DNA of 41,273 nucleotides, from positions 1 to 41,273 of the forward strand of contig CALVKT010000051.1 in the NCBI GenBank assembly GCA_944333055.1, given 5' to 3'. The notes beneath the pieces were generated by a model. It ran no database searches. It saw nothing but the letters and a program-made list of their open reading frames with translations, and had not been told where the DNA came from. Position 1 is the stretch's first letter. Each line of letters opens with the position of its first letter. Below are positions 25,401 through 40,400 of the stretch, piece by piece. Source of the stretch: an uncultured Clostridia bacterium. Its GTDB lineage: Bacteria > Bacillota > Clostridia > Christensenellales > Aristaeellaceae. The position numbers and the translations under genes were made by a program.

Positions 25401-28400
25401 ACTTTGCAGGCCGAGCCCGTTCATCAGCCCGGAGACGACCTGGGAGAGCGCCATCAGCGGCACGAGCGGACAGCTCCGGCGCAGCAGCACCAGCAGCTCC
25501 GCCTGCCGGTAGAGCGTCTCGGCGATCACCGGCGCCAGAAGCCAGACGGCCGCCATCGCCAGCAGGCTGACGGCGACCGTGCCGCCGAGCAGCCGCATCA
25601 CGAGCCGCCGCTGCGGCTTTGCCTGCGCCTGACGGCGCGCCAGCTCCGGCGAGGCGACCGTGCACAGGCTGCACGTGATGAACGAGGGCAGCATGAGCAC
25701 GGGCATCATCATGCCGTTCATCATGCCCAGCCGGGCGAGCGCCTCCGAGGCGCGCAGACCGGCGGCCTGCAGCCGCGCGGGGACGAGCATCGATTGCACC
25801 GTGCGCATCAGCGAGGAGACGAGCTTCATGCCGGTGAGCGGCAGGGACAGGGCGAGCATCTCGCGCCAGATGGCGCGGCGGCTGCCCGACCCGCGCGCAA
25901 AGAGCACGGCGCGCGCCGCGAAGAGCAGCATCAGCATGAGCGAGGCCGTCTCTCCGGCCAGCGCAGCGGCGGCAGGAACGCAGGCGCGCAGCGTCATCGG
26001 CCAGCCGCGCAGCAGCGGAAGCAGCCGCACGCACAGCAGGCAGCGCACGACCTGTTCGAGGATCTCGCACAGCGCGGGCGGAACCGGCTTGCCGCTGCCG
26101 TAAAAATACCCGTTGAGCGCGCAGGAGATGCCCAGCACCGGGATGCACGGCAGATAGATGAGCAGCGCGGGCAGCGTGCGCACGTCGCCCAGCCACAGCG
26201 AGAGCGGCACGCGAAGCGCAAACGCCAGCGCGGCGAGGGGCACGCCGGTGAGCAGCGCCAGCGCCATGCCGCAGCGCAGCACGCGCGCCTGGCGGCCCGC
26301 ATCCGACTGCGCGCACATGCGCGAGACGGCGGCGGGCAACCCGGAGACGACCGGCGTGATGAGCAGCATCTGCGCGCTCTGGGCGAGTTCCACCAGACCG
26401 ATCGCCTGCGCGCCCAGCTCGCGCGAGAGCCAGATGCGCAGCGCAAAGCCGATCACGCGCACCACAAAGTGCGACGCGCTGAGCAGCGCCGTGTGACCGA
26501 TCAGCGTGCGAATGTTCATACAACCACCCCGGCAAGGGTATGCAGAACGGAGGGAACCGATGTTTGACAAGTGGGATCGTCGCTTTATGGAAATGGCAAA
26601 GCTCGTATCAGGCTGGGCAAGCTGCAACCGCAGGCAGATCGGCGCGGTCATCGTCAAGGACAAGCGCGTGATGACCACCGGCTACAACGGCGCGCCTGCG
26701 GGCATCAGGACCTGCGTGGAGCGCGGCGAGTGCCCGCGCGAGAAGATGGGCGTGCCCTCCGGCCAGCGCCACGAGCTGTGCTATGCCGTGCATGCGGAGC
26801 AGAACGCCATCATTCAGGCGGCGAAGCTGGGCGTGAGCATCCAGGGCGCCACGCTCTACTGCACGCATCAGCCCTGCATCCTCTGCGCCAAGATGATCGT
26901 CAACGCCGGCATTTCGCGCGTGGTCTACGGCGAGGGGTATCCGGACGAGTTTTCGCTCGCTATCTTCCGGGAAGCGGGCGTGCGTGTGGAGTGCTTCGGA
27001 GAAGCAAACTGACGGCACGCGGGAAGAAAAATCGCACATTGTTCGTCTCATCTGTGATGGAAAATCACGGGAAAGGAAGGATACGATGAAGAGTTTCAAG
27101 CGCGGGCGCGGGCCTTCGATGATGGAGGGCGTGATGAGCGTGGCCGTGGGCATCTTCGGCTTGCTCTGGACGGTGATGGCCCTGCAAGTCGGCGGCGGCG
27201 TTTTTGCGCTCTTTGGCGTCGTGTTTGTCATCGCCGCGATCGCGCAGGCGATCTACGCCTTCAGCAATGCGACGAGGAAGAAGCGCTTCTCCGAGTACGA
27301 CGTGACATCGGACGAGGAGGAAGCCGATCCGCTGAACGCGCGCTTCGGCGGACACGCGGAGAACGGAGATGCGACCGGGGAACACGAGGGCGAAGCGCGC
27401 GCGTTCTGCCCGTACTGCGGCGCGAAGGCGGGCGAAGGATTCGTGTATTGCGCCCATTGCGGCAAGCGGCTGTAAGGGGGAACGGACGGTGGAGATCATC
27501 GCCGTCGAAGCGCAAAAGAAGGCGTATCTGCCGCTGCTGCTTCTGGCGGATGAGCAGGAGGACATGATCGACCGGTATCTCTCGCGCGGCGACCTGTACG
27601 CGATGCTCGATGAGGATGGCGGCGCGCTGTGCGTGTGCGTCGTCACGGACGAGGGCGGCGGCGTGCTGGAGATCAAGAATCTGGCCGTCCGGCCCGGCGC
27701 GCAGCGGCGCGGACTTGGCCGCACGATGATCGCGCACATCGCCGCGCGCTATCGCGGCGCGTTTCACACGCTGATCGTGGGCACGGGCGACAGCCCGCTG
27801 ACGGTGCCGTTTTACGAGCGCTGCGGCTTTACCCGCACACACGTGATTGCGGATTTCTTTACGACGCATTACGACCATCCCATTGTCGAGGGCGGCGTGC
27901 TGCTGCGCGACATGGTCTACTTCAAAAAGCCCATCTGATGGGCAGCAAAAAACGAGCGGGCGGTTTCCGGATGTCGGAAAACCGCCCGCTCGTATGCTTG
28001 AAGATCATGTCCGCATCTCGCGGTTGAACGCCTTGCCCAGCATCGCGGGGCCGACGTGCTTGCTCTTGCCCACGAACACCAGCACGACGACGACCAGGAT
28101 GTAGGGCAGCATCACGAGGAACTCGTAGGGGAAGGAGGAGAAGCCGTAGGCCTGCACGGCCAGCTGCAGGGCCTGCGCCAGCGAGAAGAGCAGCGCGCCG
28201 CCCAGCACGCCGACGGGCGACCAGCGGCCAAAGTACACCAGCGCGACGGCGATGAAACCGCGCCCGCCGATGAGCGTATCGGTGAAGATCTTCGCGTAGC
28301 ACACGGACAGATACGCACCCGCAAGCCCGGCCATCGCGCTGCCGAAGGCCAGCGCCTGATAGCGCGTGCGGCTCACGTCGATGCCCATGGAGTCCGCCGC

Positions 28401-31400
28401 GCGGGGCATGGTGCCGCAGGCGCGCACGCGCAGGCCCCAGGGCGTCTTGAAGAGGAGATAGTGCACGACGGGCACCATCAGGAACGCGAAGTAGACCATC
28501 GGGTTGCAGGAGAAGAACATCTTGCCCACGATGGGCAGGTCGCACAGGAACGGGATGGGCAGCGCGTCGATGCCGGCCACGCCCTGCGCGCCGCCGATGA
28601 AGTGGCGGTAGAGGGAACCGGCCAGGCCCGTGGCGAAGAGCTGCATGCCGATGCCCGCGATGCCCTGAGGCGCGCTGAACCGGATGACGACCACGCCGAA
28701 GAGCAGGCCCAGCAGCGCGCCCACGGCGGCGGCGGCGACCAGGCCGGAAAGATTGACGTACCACGCGACCTTGCCGGAGCCGCCGACGAGGAAGGGGATG
28801 AGCATGCCGACGAACGCGCCCATGCTCATGATGCCCTCGCAGCCGAGGTTGAACACGCCGCTGCGCTGGTTGACCGTCTCGCCCAGCGAGGCGAGCAGCA
28901 GCGCGCTGGAGAGCGGGATGCCGACGGTCAGAAACAGGATGATGAAATCGAGCATGCCTTACGCCTCCTTTCGGCCAAACAGCGCGGTGAACTTGCGCTG
29001 CGCACGGTCCATCCAATACGGGTTGGCGATGATCAGCTTCGTGGCGACGATGACCAGAATGACCAGGCCGAGCAGCACGTCGATCATGTTGCTGGGCACG
29101 GGGATCTTGTTGATTTGAAGCGCCGAGCAGCCGTAGGAGATCACCGCGAAGAAGAAGGCGGCGGGGATGACGCCCAGCGGATGCAGACCGCCAAAGAGCG
29201 CCACGACGATGCCGGAGAAGCCGTAGCCGCCGGTGCAGTTGCCGATGCCGCGGTGATGCACGCCGAGGATCTCGACCGTGCCCGCCAGGCCGCAGCACGC
29301 GCCGGAGATGCACATGGCCAGCACGAGATACTTGTCCACGCTGATGCCGCCGTAACGCGCGGCGCGCTCGGAGGCGCCGGCGGCGCGCATCTTGAAGCCC
29401 GCGGGCGTCTTCCACATGAACAGGTAGACGATCACGGCCAGCGCGATGGCCACGAAGATGCCGGTGTGGAAGCGCGTGCCCTTGGGCAGGCCGTCGAGCA
29501 GGTCGTTGATGCGGGGCAGCCAGAGGCCTTCCGCGAGCTTTTCCGTCTGCGGATCGCCGACGCCGCCCGCGACGGCGGGGTCGAGCAGCGGCACGCGCAG
29601 GCAGTAGGCGTAGAGCTGCGCGGCGATGTAGTTGAACATGACCGTGGAGAGCAGCTCGCTCACACCGAAGCGCGATTTGAGGATGCCCGGAAACAGGCCC
29701 CACAGCGCGCCGCCCAGGATGCCCACCAGCAGCGTGACGGGCAGGGAGGCGGATTCAACGCTGAGCGAGTAAAGCAGCGCGCACAGGATGCCCATGACCA
29801 TCTGTCCCTCGCCGCCGATGTTCATGATGCCGCTGCGGTAGGCGACGCAGATGCCCACGCCCACGATGGTCAGCGGCGTCATGATGTTGATCACGCCGGA
29901 GAGGTTCTTGAACGTGGTGAACGGGTAGCAGAAGATGACCCAGAACGTGTCGAGCACATTGGCGCCCAGCAGCGCCAGAATCAGCGCGGCGACGGTCAGC
30001 GTCAGCAGCACGGCGAGCAGGATGACGCCGGCCGTATAAATCCACTTGAAATTCTTCATATTTCCTTCACTCCTGCCATCATCATGCCCAGTTTGCGCTG
30101 CGTGGCCTCGCCGTGACCCAGCGTGCGCTGGATCTGTCCCTTGAAGATGACGGCGATGCGGTCGGAGAGGTTGATGATCTCCTCCAATTCCTCGGAGATC
30201 AGCAGAATGCCCACGCCGCTGTCGCGCAGGGCGAGCAGCTGCTTGTGGATGAACTCCGCCGCGCCCAGATCCAGACCGCGGATGGGATACACCGCGATGA
30301 GGAACTTCGGCCCGCGGTTGATCTCGCGCGCAAGGATGACCTTTTGAATGTTGCCGCCGGAGAGCGAGCCCGCGGCGACGCCCACGCCGGAGCAGCGGAT
30401 GTCAAACTTCTCGCGCATCGCGTCGGCGTTCTCGGTGATCTTGCGGTTGCGGATCAGACCGCCCACGGAGAACGGCGGCTTGGCGATGTCCTTGAGCACG
30501 AGGTTTTCGCGGATGCTCATGCTGGGCACGATGCCCTCGACGTTGCGCTCCTCGGGCACGTAGCCCATGCCCTGGGCGATGATCTGCTTGGGCGATTTGC
30601 CCGTCAGGCGCACGCCGTCGAGCAGCACCTCGCCGCTGTCGATGGGGCGCAGGCCGGTGAGCGCCTCGGCCAGCTCGCGCTGGCCGTTGCCGGATACGCC
30701 AGCCAAGCCGACGATTTCGCCCGCGCGCACGGTCAGGTTCAGCTTGTTGAGCACCATGTTGCCCCGGTCGCCGCGCACGAACAGGTTGCTGACCTCCAGC
30801 ATCGGCTCGCCCGGCTTGCGCGAGGACTGGTTGACCGGCAGGTAGACCTCGTGGCCGGTCATCAGCGCGGCGATGTCCGCCGCGGAGTGGTCGGCGGTGT
30901 TGCCGCGGAAGACCAGCTTGCCGCCGCGCAGGATGGCGACCTTGTTGCTCAGCGCCTTGACCTCGGCGAGCTTGTGGCTGATGAAGATGATGGACAGCTC
31001 GGCTGACATGCGCTTGAGCAGCGCGATGAGCTCGTCCGTCTCCTGCGGGGTGAGCGCGCTGGTCGGCTCGTCGAGGATCAGGAACTTTGCGCCGAAGCAC
31101 AGCGTCTTGACCAGCTCCACGCGCTGCTGCTCGCCGACGGAGAGCTGCCAGATGGCGGCGTCCGGATCGACGGCCAGGCCGTAGTGCCCGGAGATGGCGA
31201 CGATCTGGCGGCGCACGGCGTCAAGGTCGAGCTTTGCGGCCCGCTTGAGGCGCGCGAGGCGGCCTTCGCCCTTGCCGTCCGTCTTCATCTTGGACAGGCC
31301 CAGCGCGATGTTCTCCGTCACCGTCAGGTTGGGCACGAGCATGTACTGCTGATGCACCATGCCGATGCCGCAGGCGAAGGCGTCGCCGGGGGATTTGAAG

Positions 31401-34400
31401 ACGACCTCCTTGTTGTTGATGTAGATCTTGCCTTCGTCCGGCGTGTACAAGCCCATGAGGATGTTCATGAGCGTCGTCTTGCCCGCGCCGTTTTCGCCCA
31501 CGAGCGCCAGCACCTCGCCCTTGCCCACGGACAGGGAGATGTCGCTGCAGGCGACGATGCCGGGAAAGCGCTTGGTGATGTGCTCGATGCGAAGGCTGGT
31601 GATCGGGGTGGACATGCGCATACCTCCGTTTGTTCCTTTTGTAAGGGGAAGGGCGGCCTGCCGCTGCGGCGGGCAGGCGGGAGGGAAAGATCCGCTCATA
31701 AAAAGGACTGCCGCAAGCAGTTGGGGCAGTCCGAAAGGGAGAGCGAATTACTCCAGCACGATGCTGTTGTAGTCAACGGTGTTGGGCGCGGCGGTCAGAT
31801 TGTCGATAGCGGCCTGCGCTGCGGCCTTCACGTCTTCGGGCAGCAGCTCGGCATTCTCGGAGAAGGTGTAGATAAAGCCGCCGTTGTTGTAGTTGAGCGG
31901 GATGCACTCGTTGCCGGTCTTGCCCTCGGCCATGCGGTCGATGACGCCCTTGACGACGGCGGAGTAGTCATAGTCGGCGGCGGCGAGCACGCAGCCCGGG
32001 AAGTCGGTGAGCTGAGAGGTGGTCTGGCCAATCCACACCGGGCCGTCGGCGGCATCCACGATGCGCAGCGCGCCGATGGCCTGCTGGGCCGGGCCGACGA
32101 GCACGTCGCAGCCCGCGTCGATGAAGGTCTGGCCGATCTGGCCGGCGCCGACGGTGTCGGAGTAGCTGCCGGTCCAGGAGAGCATGTACTCGGCGTCGGG
32201 ATTGGTCTCCTGAAGCGCCTTGATGAAGCCGCGCACATAGCGGTAGGAATCGCCGCCGTCGGTGGAGCCGACGATGCCGACCTTGTTGACCTTGGTGGTC
32301 ATGCCGGCGATGATGCCGTTGATGTAGCCGGTCTCCTCGGACATGGGCATGTAGGTGAAGATGTTCTCGCCCAGCAGCTTGTCGCTGGTGCCCAGCGCGA
32401 AGATCTGATCGGGATACTCGGCGGCGATCTCGATGGTCGCGGCGGTGTAGGTCGCGGCGTGCACGAGGATCAGATCGTAATTCTCGGCGAGCTGGTCGAG
32501 CGTGTTGGGAGCGTCCGCGGCGGCCACGGATTCCACCGGCGTGTAGTCGATCTCATAGCCATCGGCGATGGCCTTCTTGATGGCGTTGTCCATGCTCTGG
32601 CACCAGCCCTTGTCATCGACGGTATCCGGGTAAATGACGGCCATGGAGATGCTGTCGGCGACGGCTGCGCAGGAGAGCGCGAGCATCAGCAGGGCGGCGA
32701 GCAAAAAGACAATCTTCTTCATGACGAAACGCTCCTTTGTTGAAGTCTCAGGGGTGTGCCGTGCACGTCGACGTACACGGTAATCGTCTATCATAACGAT
32801 TTTACGCGAAAAGGCAGCGCTTGTCAATACGGGAAATCCGATTCCTCACCCGTGCGCGGACGGAAAACGTTCGTTCCCCGTCGCGCATTGACAAATCTCG
32901 CGCGCGCCTTATATAATGATGGGGACAACGGACGGGCGCACGCGGATGCGCCGGAGGGATGACATGGCAAGATACAAAGACTATGTGGCGGCGCAGTCGC
33001 TGGAGGAGGCGTATGCGCTCAATCAGAAGAAGAGCGCCGTCATCGTGGCGGGCAACATGTGGCTGCGCATGTGCGGGTTGAACCGCCAGATGGCGATCGA
33101 TCTCTGCCGACTGGGGCTCGATGGGATCGAGGAGACACAGGACGCGTTTGTCATCGGCAGCATGACGGCGCTGCGCGCGCTGGAGACGGACGCGGCGCTG
33201 AACGCTGCGTTTGGCGGCGCGTTTGCCGCAGCGCTCGCGCCGATCGTGGGCACGCAGTTTCGCAACACCGCGACCGTCGGCGGCAGCGTCTATGCGCGCT
33301 TCGGCTTTTCGGACGTGAGCGCGCTGCTTCTGGCGCTTGACGCGCAGGTGGTGTGCTTCAAGCGCGGCGCGGTGCCGCTTTCCCTGTACCAGAAGGAGCC
33401 GTGGGATCGCGACATCATCACGCACATTCGGATTCCCAAGGGGCAGCGCGCGGCCGTTTGCAGCGTGCGCACCAGCGCGACGGATATTGCGGCGCTCGTG
33501 TGCGCGGCGGCGCGCTCGCAGGCCGGGATGCGCATGGTGCTCGGCGCGCGTCCGGCGCGCGCGATGATCGTGGCGGACGCGCTTGCGCCGGAGAGCGGCG
33601 CGGATGTCTTTGAAGCCATCGCCGCCCGGACGCCGTTTGGCAGCAACCTGCGCGCGTCCGAGGCGTACAGGCGAAAGGTCGCGCCGGTGCTCATGGCGCG
33701 CTGCGCGCAGGCCTGTCGGGAGGTGACGGCATGAACGTGACGTTGACGCTCAACGGCAGACAGGTGACGGCCGCCGTCGAGGCGGACGACTCGCTCTACA
33801 CCCTGCTGCGCGCGCTGGGCATGCATTCGGTCAAATGCGGCTGTGAGACGACGAACTGCGGGCTGTGCACCGTGCACATGGACGGCAAGGCCGTGCTCTC
33901 CTGCTCGGTGCCTGCGGCGCGCTGTGACGGTCACGCGGTCACCACGCTGGAGGGCATGCAGGAGGAAGCGAAGCGGCTGGGCGAATGCCTGGCGGGCGAG
34001 GGCGCGGAGCAGTGTGGCTTCTGCGCGCCGGGGCTGATGATGAACGTGTTTGCGCTGGCGAAGGAAAACCCGCATGCGACGGAAGCGGAGATCGACGCGT
34101 ATCTGGCGGGCAATCTGTGCCGCTGCTCCGGGTATGTGAGCCAGCGCCGCGCGGTGAAGCGGTACCTTGAATCGATGGAGGTGCAGCCATGAGCGGCGGA
34201 AATCGTGTGCGCGGCGGCGTCGGCGTGCCTGTGCCCAAGAAGGACGCGCCCGCGCTGCTGACGGGCAAGCCCGTGTATGTGGAGGACATCGCGCCGCGCG
34301 ACTGCCTGTGCGTCAAGCTGATGCACAGCCCGCACGCGCACGCGGTGATCGAGGAGATCGACGTCTCCCGCGCGCAGAAGATGCCGGGCGTCGCCTGCAT

Positions 34401-37400
34401 CCTCACCCATCAGGATGTGCCGGGCACGCGCTTTACGCAGGCCGGGCAGACGTACCCGGAGTTCAGCCCATACGATCGGCTCATCCTCGACCGTCATCTG
34501 CGCTGCGTGGGCGACCCGGTCGCCATCGTTGCCGCGCAGACGGAGCGGCAGGCGCTGGCGGCGATGCGGCTCATCCGCGTCAGGTACCGCGTGCTCCCGG
34601 CGATTCTGGATGCGGCGCAGGCGATGGACAACGAGACGCTCATTCACCCGGAGGCGGACTGGCGCGCGCTCGTGCCGGACTGCGGCGCGGACAACCGGCG
34701 CAATCTGGTGGCCGCGGGCGAGGACGCGCACGGCGACGTCGAGGCCGAGCTGGCCGCGTGCGACGTAGTCATCGACCGCACGTATGAGACGGGCGCGAAC
34801 CAGCAGTGCATGATGGAGACGTTCCGCGCGTTCACGCGCATGGACGCCTACGGACGGCTGGAGGTCGTCTCCTCCACGCAGGTGCCCTTCCACGTGCGCC
34901 GGATTCTGGCGACGGCGCTGGAGATCCCCAAGAGCCGGGTGCGCATCGTCAAGCCGCGCATCGGCGGTGGGTTCGGCGCAAAGCAGACGGCGGTTTGCGA
35001 GCAATACCCGGCCATCGTCACGTTGAAGACGGGCCTTCCGGCGAAGATCGTCTACACCCGCGGGGAGTCGATGACGCTCTCCTCGCCGCGCCACGCGATG
35101 CGCATGCACGTGCGCCTGGGCGCGATGCGCGACGGCACCATCCGCGCCATCGACCTGCACACGCTCTCCAACACCGGCGCATACGGCGAGCACGGCCCCA
35201 CGACGGTCGGCCTCTCCGGGCACAAGTCGATTCCGCTCTACACGCACAATATGAAGGCGTTTCGCTTCTCGTGGCACACGGTGTACACCAACACGATGAG
35301 CGCGGGCGCGTATCGCGGCTACGGCGCGACGCAGGGCCTGTTTGCGGTGGAATCCGCCGTCAATGAGCTGGCGCACGCGCTTGACATGGATCCCGCCAGG
35401 CTGCGCGAACGCAACATCGTGCGCGAGGGCGAGGTCATGCCCGCCTACTACGGCGAGACGGCGGCCAGCTGCACCGTCGACCGCTGCATGGCGCGCGCCA
35501 GGGAGATGATCGGCTGGGAGGAGAAATACCCGGCCAGAACGCTCCCCAACGGCCACGTGCGCGCGGTCGGCATGGCGCTGGCCATGCAGGGTTCCGGCAT
35601 ATCGAACGTGGACACGGGCGCGGTGCTGATCCGCCTTGGCGACGGCGGCGTGTACAACATGTCCATCGGCGCCACGGACATGGGCACCGGCTGCGACACG
35701 ATTCTGGCGCAGATGGCGGCGCAGAGCCTGGAATGCCCGGTGGACAACATCACCGTGCACGGCGTGGACACCGATACATCGCCGTATGACTGCGGCTCCT
35801 ACGCATCGAGCACCACGTACGTGACCGGCATGGCCGTGGTGAAAACCTGCGAGCAGCTCCGGGAGAAGATCGTGCGCGTGGGCGCGAAGCTGCTGGGCTG
35901 CGCGCCGGAGGACGCGCTCTTTGAGGGCGACGGCGTCCGCAGGGCCGACGGCAGCGCGGGCGTGTCCCTGGCGGAAATCGCCAACGCGCACATGATGGCG
36001 GGCACGGAGGACATCTCCGCCTGCGTGTCCAGCGGTTCGCCGGTGTCGCCGCCGCCGTTCATGTGCGGCTGCGCGGAGATCGACCTCGACCCGCAGACCG
36101 GCGAGGTGAAGCTGGTCGATTATGCGGCCGTCGTCGACTGCGGCACGGTCATCAACCCGAATCTGGCGATGCGCCAGACGGAGGGCGGGCTGATGCAGGG
36201 CATCGGCATGGCGCTCTATGAGCGCCCGCAGATGGATCATCTGGGCCGCACGGTCAGCAATTCCTTCCTGCAATACAAGATTCCGACCCGCGTGGACGCG
36301 CAGCGCATCCGCGTCGAGTTTGCGCCCAGCTACGAGCCGACCGGCCCGTTCGGGGCGAAGTCCATCGGCGAGTGCGTGATCAACACGCCCGCGCCCGCCA
36401 TCGCCGACGCCGTGTACAACGCCTGCGGCGTGCGCGTGCGCAGCCTGCCCATCACGCCGGAAAAGCTGCTCCTCGGGGAGCGGGAGGCATGAAGCTGGGC
36501 GTCGTGCTGCTGGCGGCGGGGGAGAGCCGGCGCTTCGGCGCGGACAAGCTGCTCAGCCCGTTCGGCGGAAGGCCGATGGTCTGCCGCGCGCTCGACCTGA
36601 TCGGCGGGCTGTCCGCGCAGGAGACGGTCGTGGTCGCGCGCAGCGAGGCCGTGATGCATCTCGCACAGGCGCGCGGGTATGGCGTCGTGCGCAACGACGC
36701 CCCGCAGCTGGGGCAGGCGCACTCCATCCATCTGGGCCTCGATGCGCTCCGCGACGTGGACGCGGCGCTGCTGCTCGTCGGCGATCAGCCGCGGCTCACG
36801 GCGGCGTCGCTCCGTGCGTTGCTCGATGCGTTTGCGCGCGGCGGCAAGGGCATCGCCTGCCTGCAGGATGAGACGCACAGGGGCAATCCGGCAGTCTTTT
36901 CCAGGCGGTATTTCCAGGCACTGCATGCGATCACGGGTGACCGGGGCGCCAGGGGCGTGCTGCGCGCGCACGAAGATGACCTGCTGGTCGTGCCCTGCCT
37001 GTATCCCGGCGAGCTGACCGATGCGGACACGCCTGAGGCGCTCGCAGCGCTCGACATTTGACGGATATCAAAAAGCGAACCGGCTTGCGGGCATGAAGCG
37101 GTTCGCTTTTCATGTATATACCAATGCTGATTTCCAATTCATACTCACGCTTGATGAAAACGGCGAATCAGAACTGCAATGGTCGATACGCTCCGCTGCG
37201 GTTCACGCCGCTTACGCCGTGATCATAGAAGATGTGAGGGCTGCCGCCCTAAACCTGCCTGAGGGATTTCAGACTCCCTTCTTCGCTTCGCGCCGTTTTA
37301 AGCTTTTTCATCAAGAATCAGCATTATGATTGTAAAGTGGGCGTGCCCATTTTTCCTTTTCCATGCGCCACCGCTGAACGGCTCAAATCTGTGTATCTGA

Positions 37401-40400
37401 CATCCAATAAATCTTAGATCCAGAAATTTGAATCCTTGCATCCACAGGAAGTTTGAGCAGATGCACAATATTCCAATAATCGACGTACCCACCGCCCAGA
37501 TGAACAAAGCTGAACACACAAAGAACGGTGCTTGCAAAACCATAAGAACTTGGAACAATCATATATATGATTAGCGGTACAATGCCTAAAATCAGTGATG
37601 GCAATAGATTTACCACAATGAATCTGTTTCTTGTCATCGGTGACACACATGTTGTACCAAGCCCCTGCATCGTATAGAACAGAATGACCTTGCTGCCGGA
37701 TGGAAAACTTGCAGCATGGATGAGTTCGTGTACCGGGAAGAAAAGCAGCGCAATCCCAAGACCTGCCATCCAATCAACCTTTGAAAATGCGACTCCTCCC
37801 AAGTACGTTTTTTTCATGTATACACAACAAGCAAATAAAAGGGCAATCGGAATCAGCATGATCACGGACTTGCCTGTTGCTTGCGGCAATTCTCTTGCAT
37901 CAGCGCCGACATCGACAGCAGGAAGATTATTGCCGTCATACTTTCCAATCCATTTTATTTTCATGTGCGGCCTCCTGGCTCCTGACCTTCCCAATCACCG
38001 CCCCGGACGGTTCTTGGTTTTGTGTGCTTTTGCCATCCATCATCATCTTACATATGACGCCATACATGGCAACTCATCATTCGGTGATTCTGTCAGAAAA
38101 TGGCGTTAGAAGACAGCGTAGAGGAATCCCGTCGCCGCCTTGGGGACGAAGAAGAAAGCCGTGTAAAAGAGCAGAATGTACAGCAGCAGCCAGCGCGTCG
38201 CAAGCCTGCGTGCCATCAGCCAGTTGCGCATCGCGTGACCGCGTTCCTGCATGACGGAGACGAACACGAGGATGACCAGCGCGCCCGCCAGCACGGCGTA
38301 GTCGCCTGCCGTCAGGCCCAGCGAAAGCAGCGTGCCGTCGGTCAACTGCGACAGGCGCGGCGCGGTCAGCGTCTTAAAGAGCATGGCAAAAGCGTCCGTC
38401 AGATGCAGGCAGCGGTCAAAGTACCAGCCGATGTTCACGATCAAAAACGTGCGCAGGACGCGGAAGACGTAGAAGCGCCGGCTCGCCGTCAGCGCGGCGT
38501 GACGCTCGCCAAAGCGCTTGTAGGCCGGTTCCAGCAGCGCGCTCACGGCGAGGATCACGCCGTTGTACAGGCCCCAGACGACGTAATGAGCCGTCGCGCC
38601 GTGCCAGACGCCCACCAGCAGGAAGACGAGGATGTTGCCCAGCGCGGCGGGCAGCGCGCGTGCCACGTCCGCGCCCGCAAAGCGCTTGCAGGCCCTGGTC
38701 AGGCGCTGCATGGGCCGCGTCAGCGCGAAGGGGTAGAAAACGTAGTCGCGCATCCACGCGCCGAGGCTGATGTGCCAGCGCCGCCAGAAGTCGCCCAGCG
38801 AGACGGAGAAGTACGGGCGCTTGAAGTTGGGCGCCAGATGGATGCCCATCATCTCCGCGCCGCCCGTCACCAGATCGATGCCGCCGGAGAAGTCCGCGTA
38901 CTGCTGCAGCGAGTACATCAGCACGGCGATCACGATGACTGCGCCGCCGTAGGGCGTGTGATCGGCAAACACGGCATCAACCAGCGGCAGCGCGCGGTCG
39001 GCGATGACCTTCTTTTTAAAGAAGCCCCAGAGCATCAGCATGAGGCCGTTGCGGATGTTTAGCAGCTTCAGCCGATGCCCTTCGCAGAGCTGCGGGGCGA
39101 GCGCGTCATAGCGGCCGATCGGGCCCTGAATGAGCTGGGGAAAGAAGGAGATGAACAGCGCGAACTTGAGCGGATTGCGCTCGGGCGCGGTCTTGCCGTT
39201 GTACACGTCGATGAGGTAGCCCATCGACTGAAACGTGTAAAAGGAGATGCCCAGCGGTACAAAGAGCCTGACCGCGGGCGAAGACGCCCTGCCCAGCAGG
39301 CCGAATATGCCGCTCAGCATTTGGCCCGGCAGGCTTGGACAGTATTTGAGCACCGCCAGCAGGCCGAAATTGAGCAGCAGCACCGCCCAAAACCAGACGC
39401 GCTGCCGGCCGCGTGCGGCGCGCCTCACGCGCTTTTTCTCCTCGCGGTCAAGCGCCTGCGCCCGGTGCTTCGCCTTCTGGCCGATGCGCGCGATGACCAG
39501 CGCGCCGGCCCATGTGCTCAGCGTCGTGAGCAGGATGAAAGCGAGCGCCTGACGGCCGCCCAGCGCATAGAGCGCGTAGCTGAAGATCAGAAGCGCCAGC
39601 CAGCGAAAGCGGAGCGGGCACAGATAGTACAGCGCCGCAGCGGCGAAGAGCTGGTAGATGATCGTATAGGTGGACATGCAAGCATCCTCTTTCGTCTGGA
39701 CGGATCAGGGTGCGGCGCGGCGCGGCACGGTCAGCTCGAAGCGGACGGGCTCATCCTGCGGCTTGCCATATGGGCGCGCATATACGCAGAGCGCCGCATC
39801 GCGGTAAGCGCCTGCGGGCGCGGTGAAAACGGGATCGACATCGTAATCGCGCAGCACGGTCATGCTTCCGTCCGAATTTCGCACGGCAAACCGGTATTCA
39901 GGCGTCACACCGGCGCCGCAGTTGCAGCCCGCCGTGTAGGTGTCCTGCCCATCGCCGGTCGTTTCAAAGACGTAGGCGTTGGTGATGAAATCAATGCTGG
40001 ACAGATACGCGTCCATGGAGTCATAGAACAGGTGCTCGACGGATTGCCCATCCGCCAGCATGCGGATGCACGTGCCCAGCCGCTCGCTGTAGAGGTCGGA
40101 GCCCTCGCCGTTCAGGTGGTTCCAGTCATAGAAACAGGCATCCAGCCTGCGCATGAAATCGGGCTTGGCCAGCGTGAAATCCAGAAACGGGATGTCCTGC
40201 TCGTCGCAGAACGCCGCCACCTCCACGTTTTTTTCCATCACGCCGCGATGGCTGAGCATGCGTGTGGTCAGCGTCGGGGACATGACGACGATCAGTGTGG
40301 AGCCATGCCGCTCGCACAGCGCCTTGAACTGCTTGAGCTTGCGCGTGGTCTGGGGGCGCAGGCCGTCGTAGGCGTCCAGCTCGTCGGGCTGAATGAGATC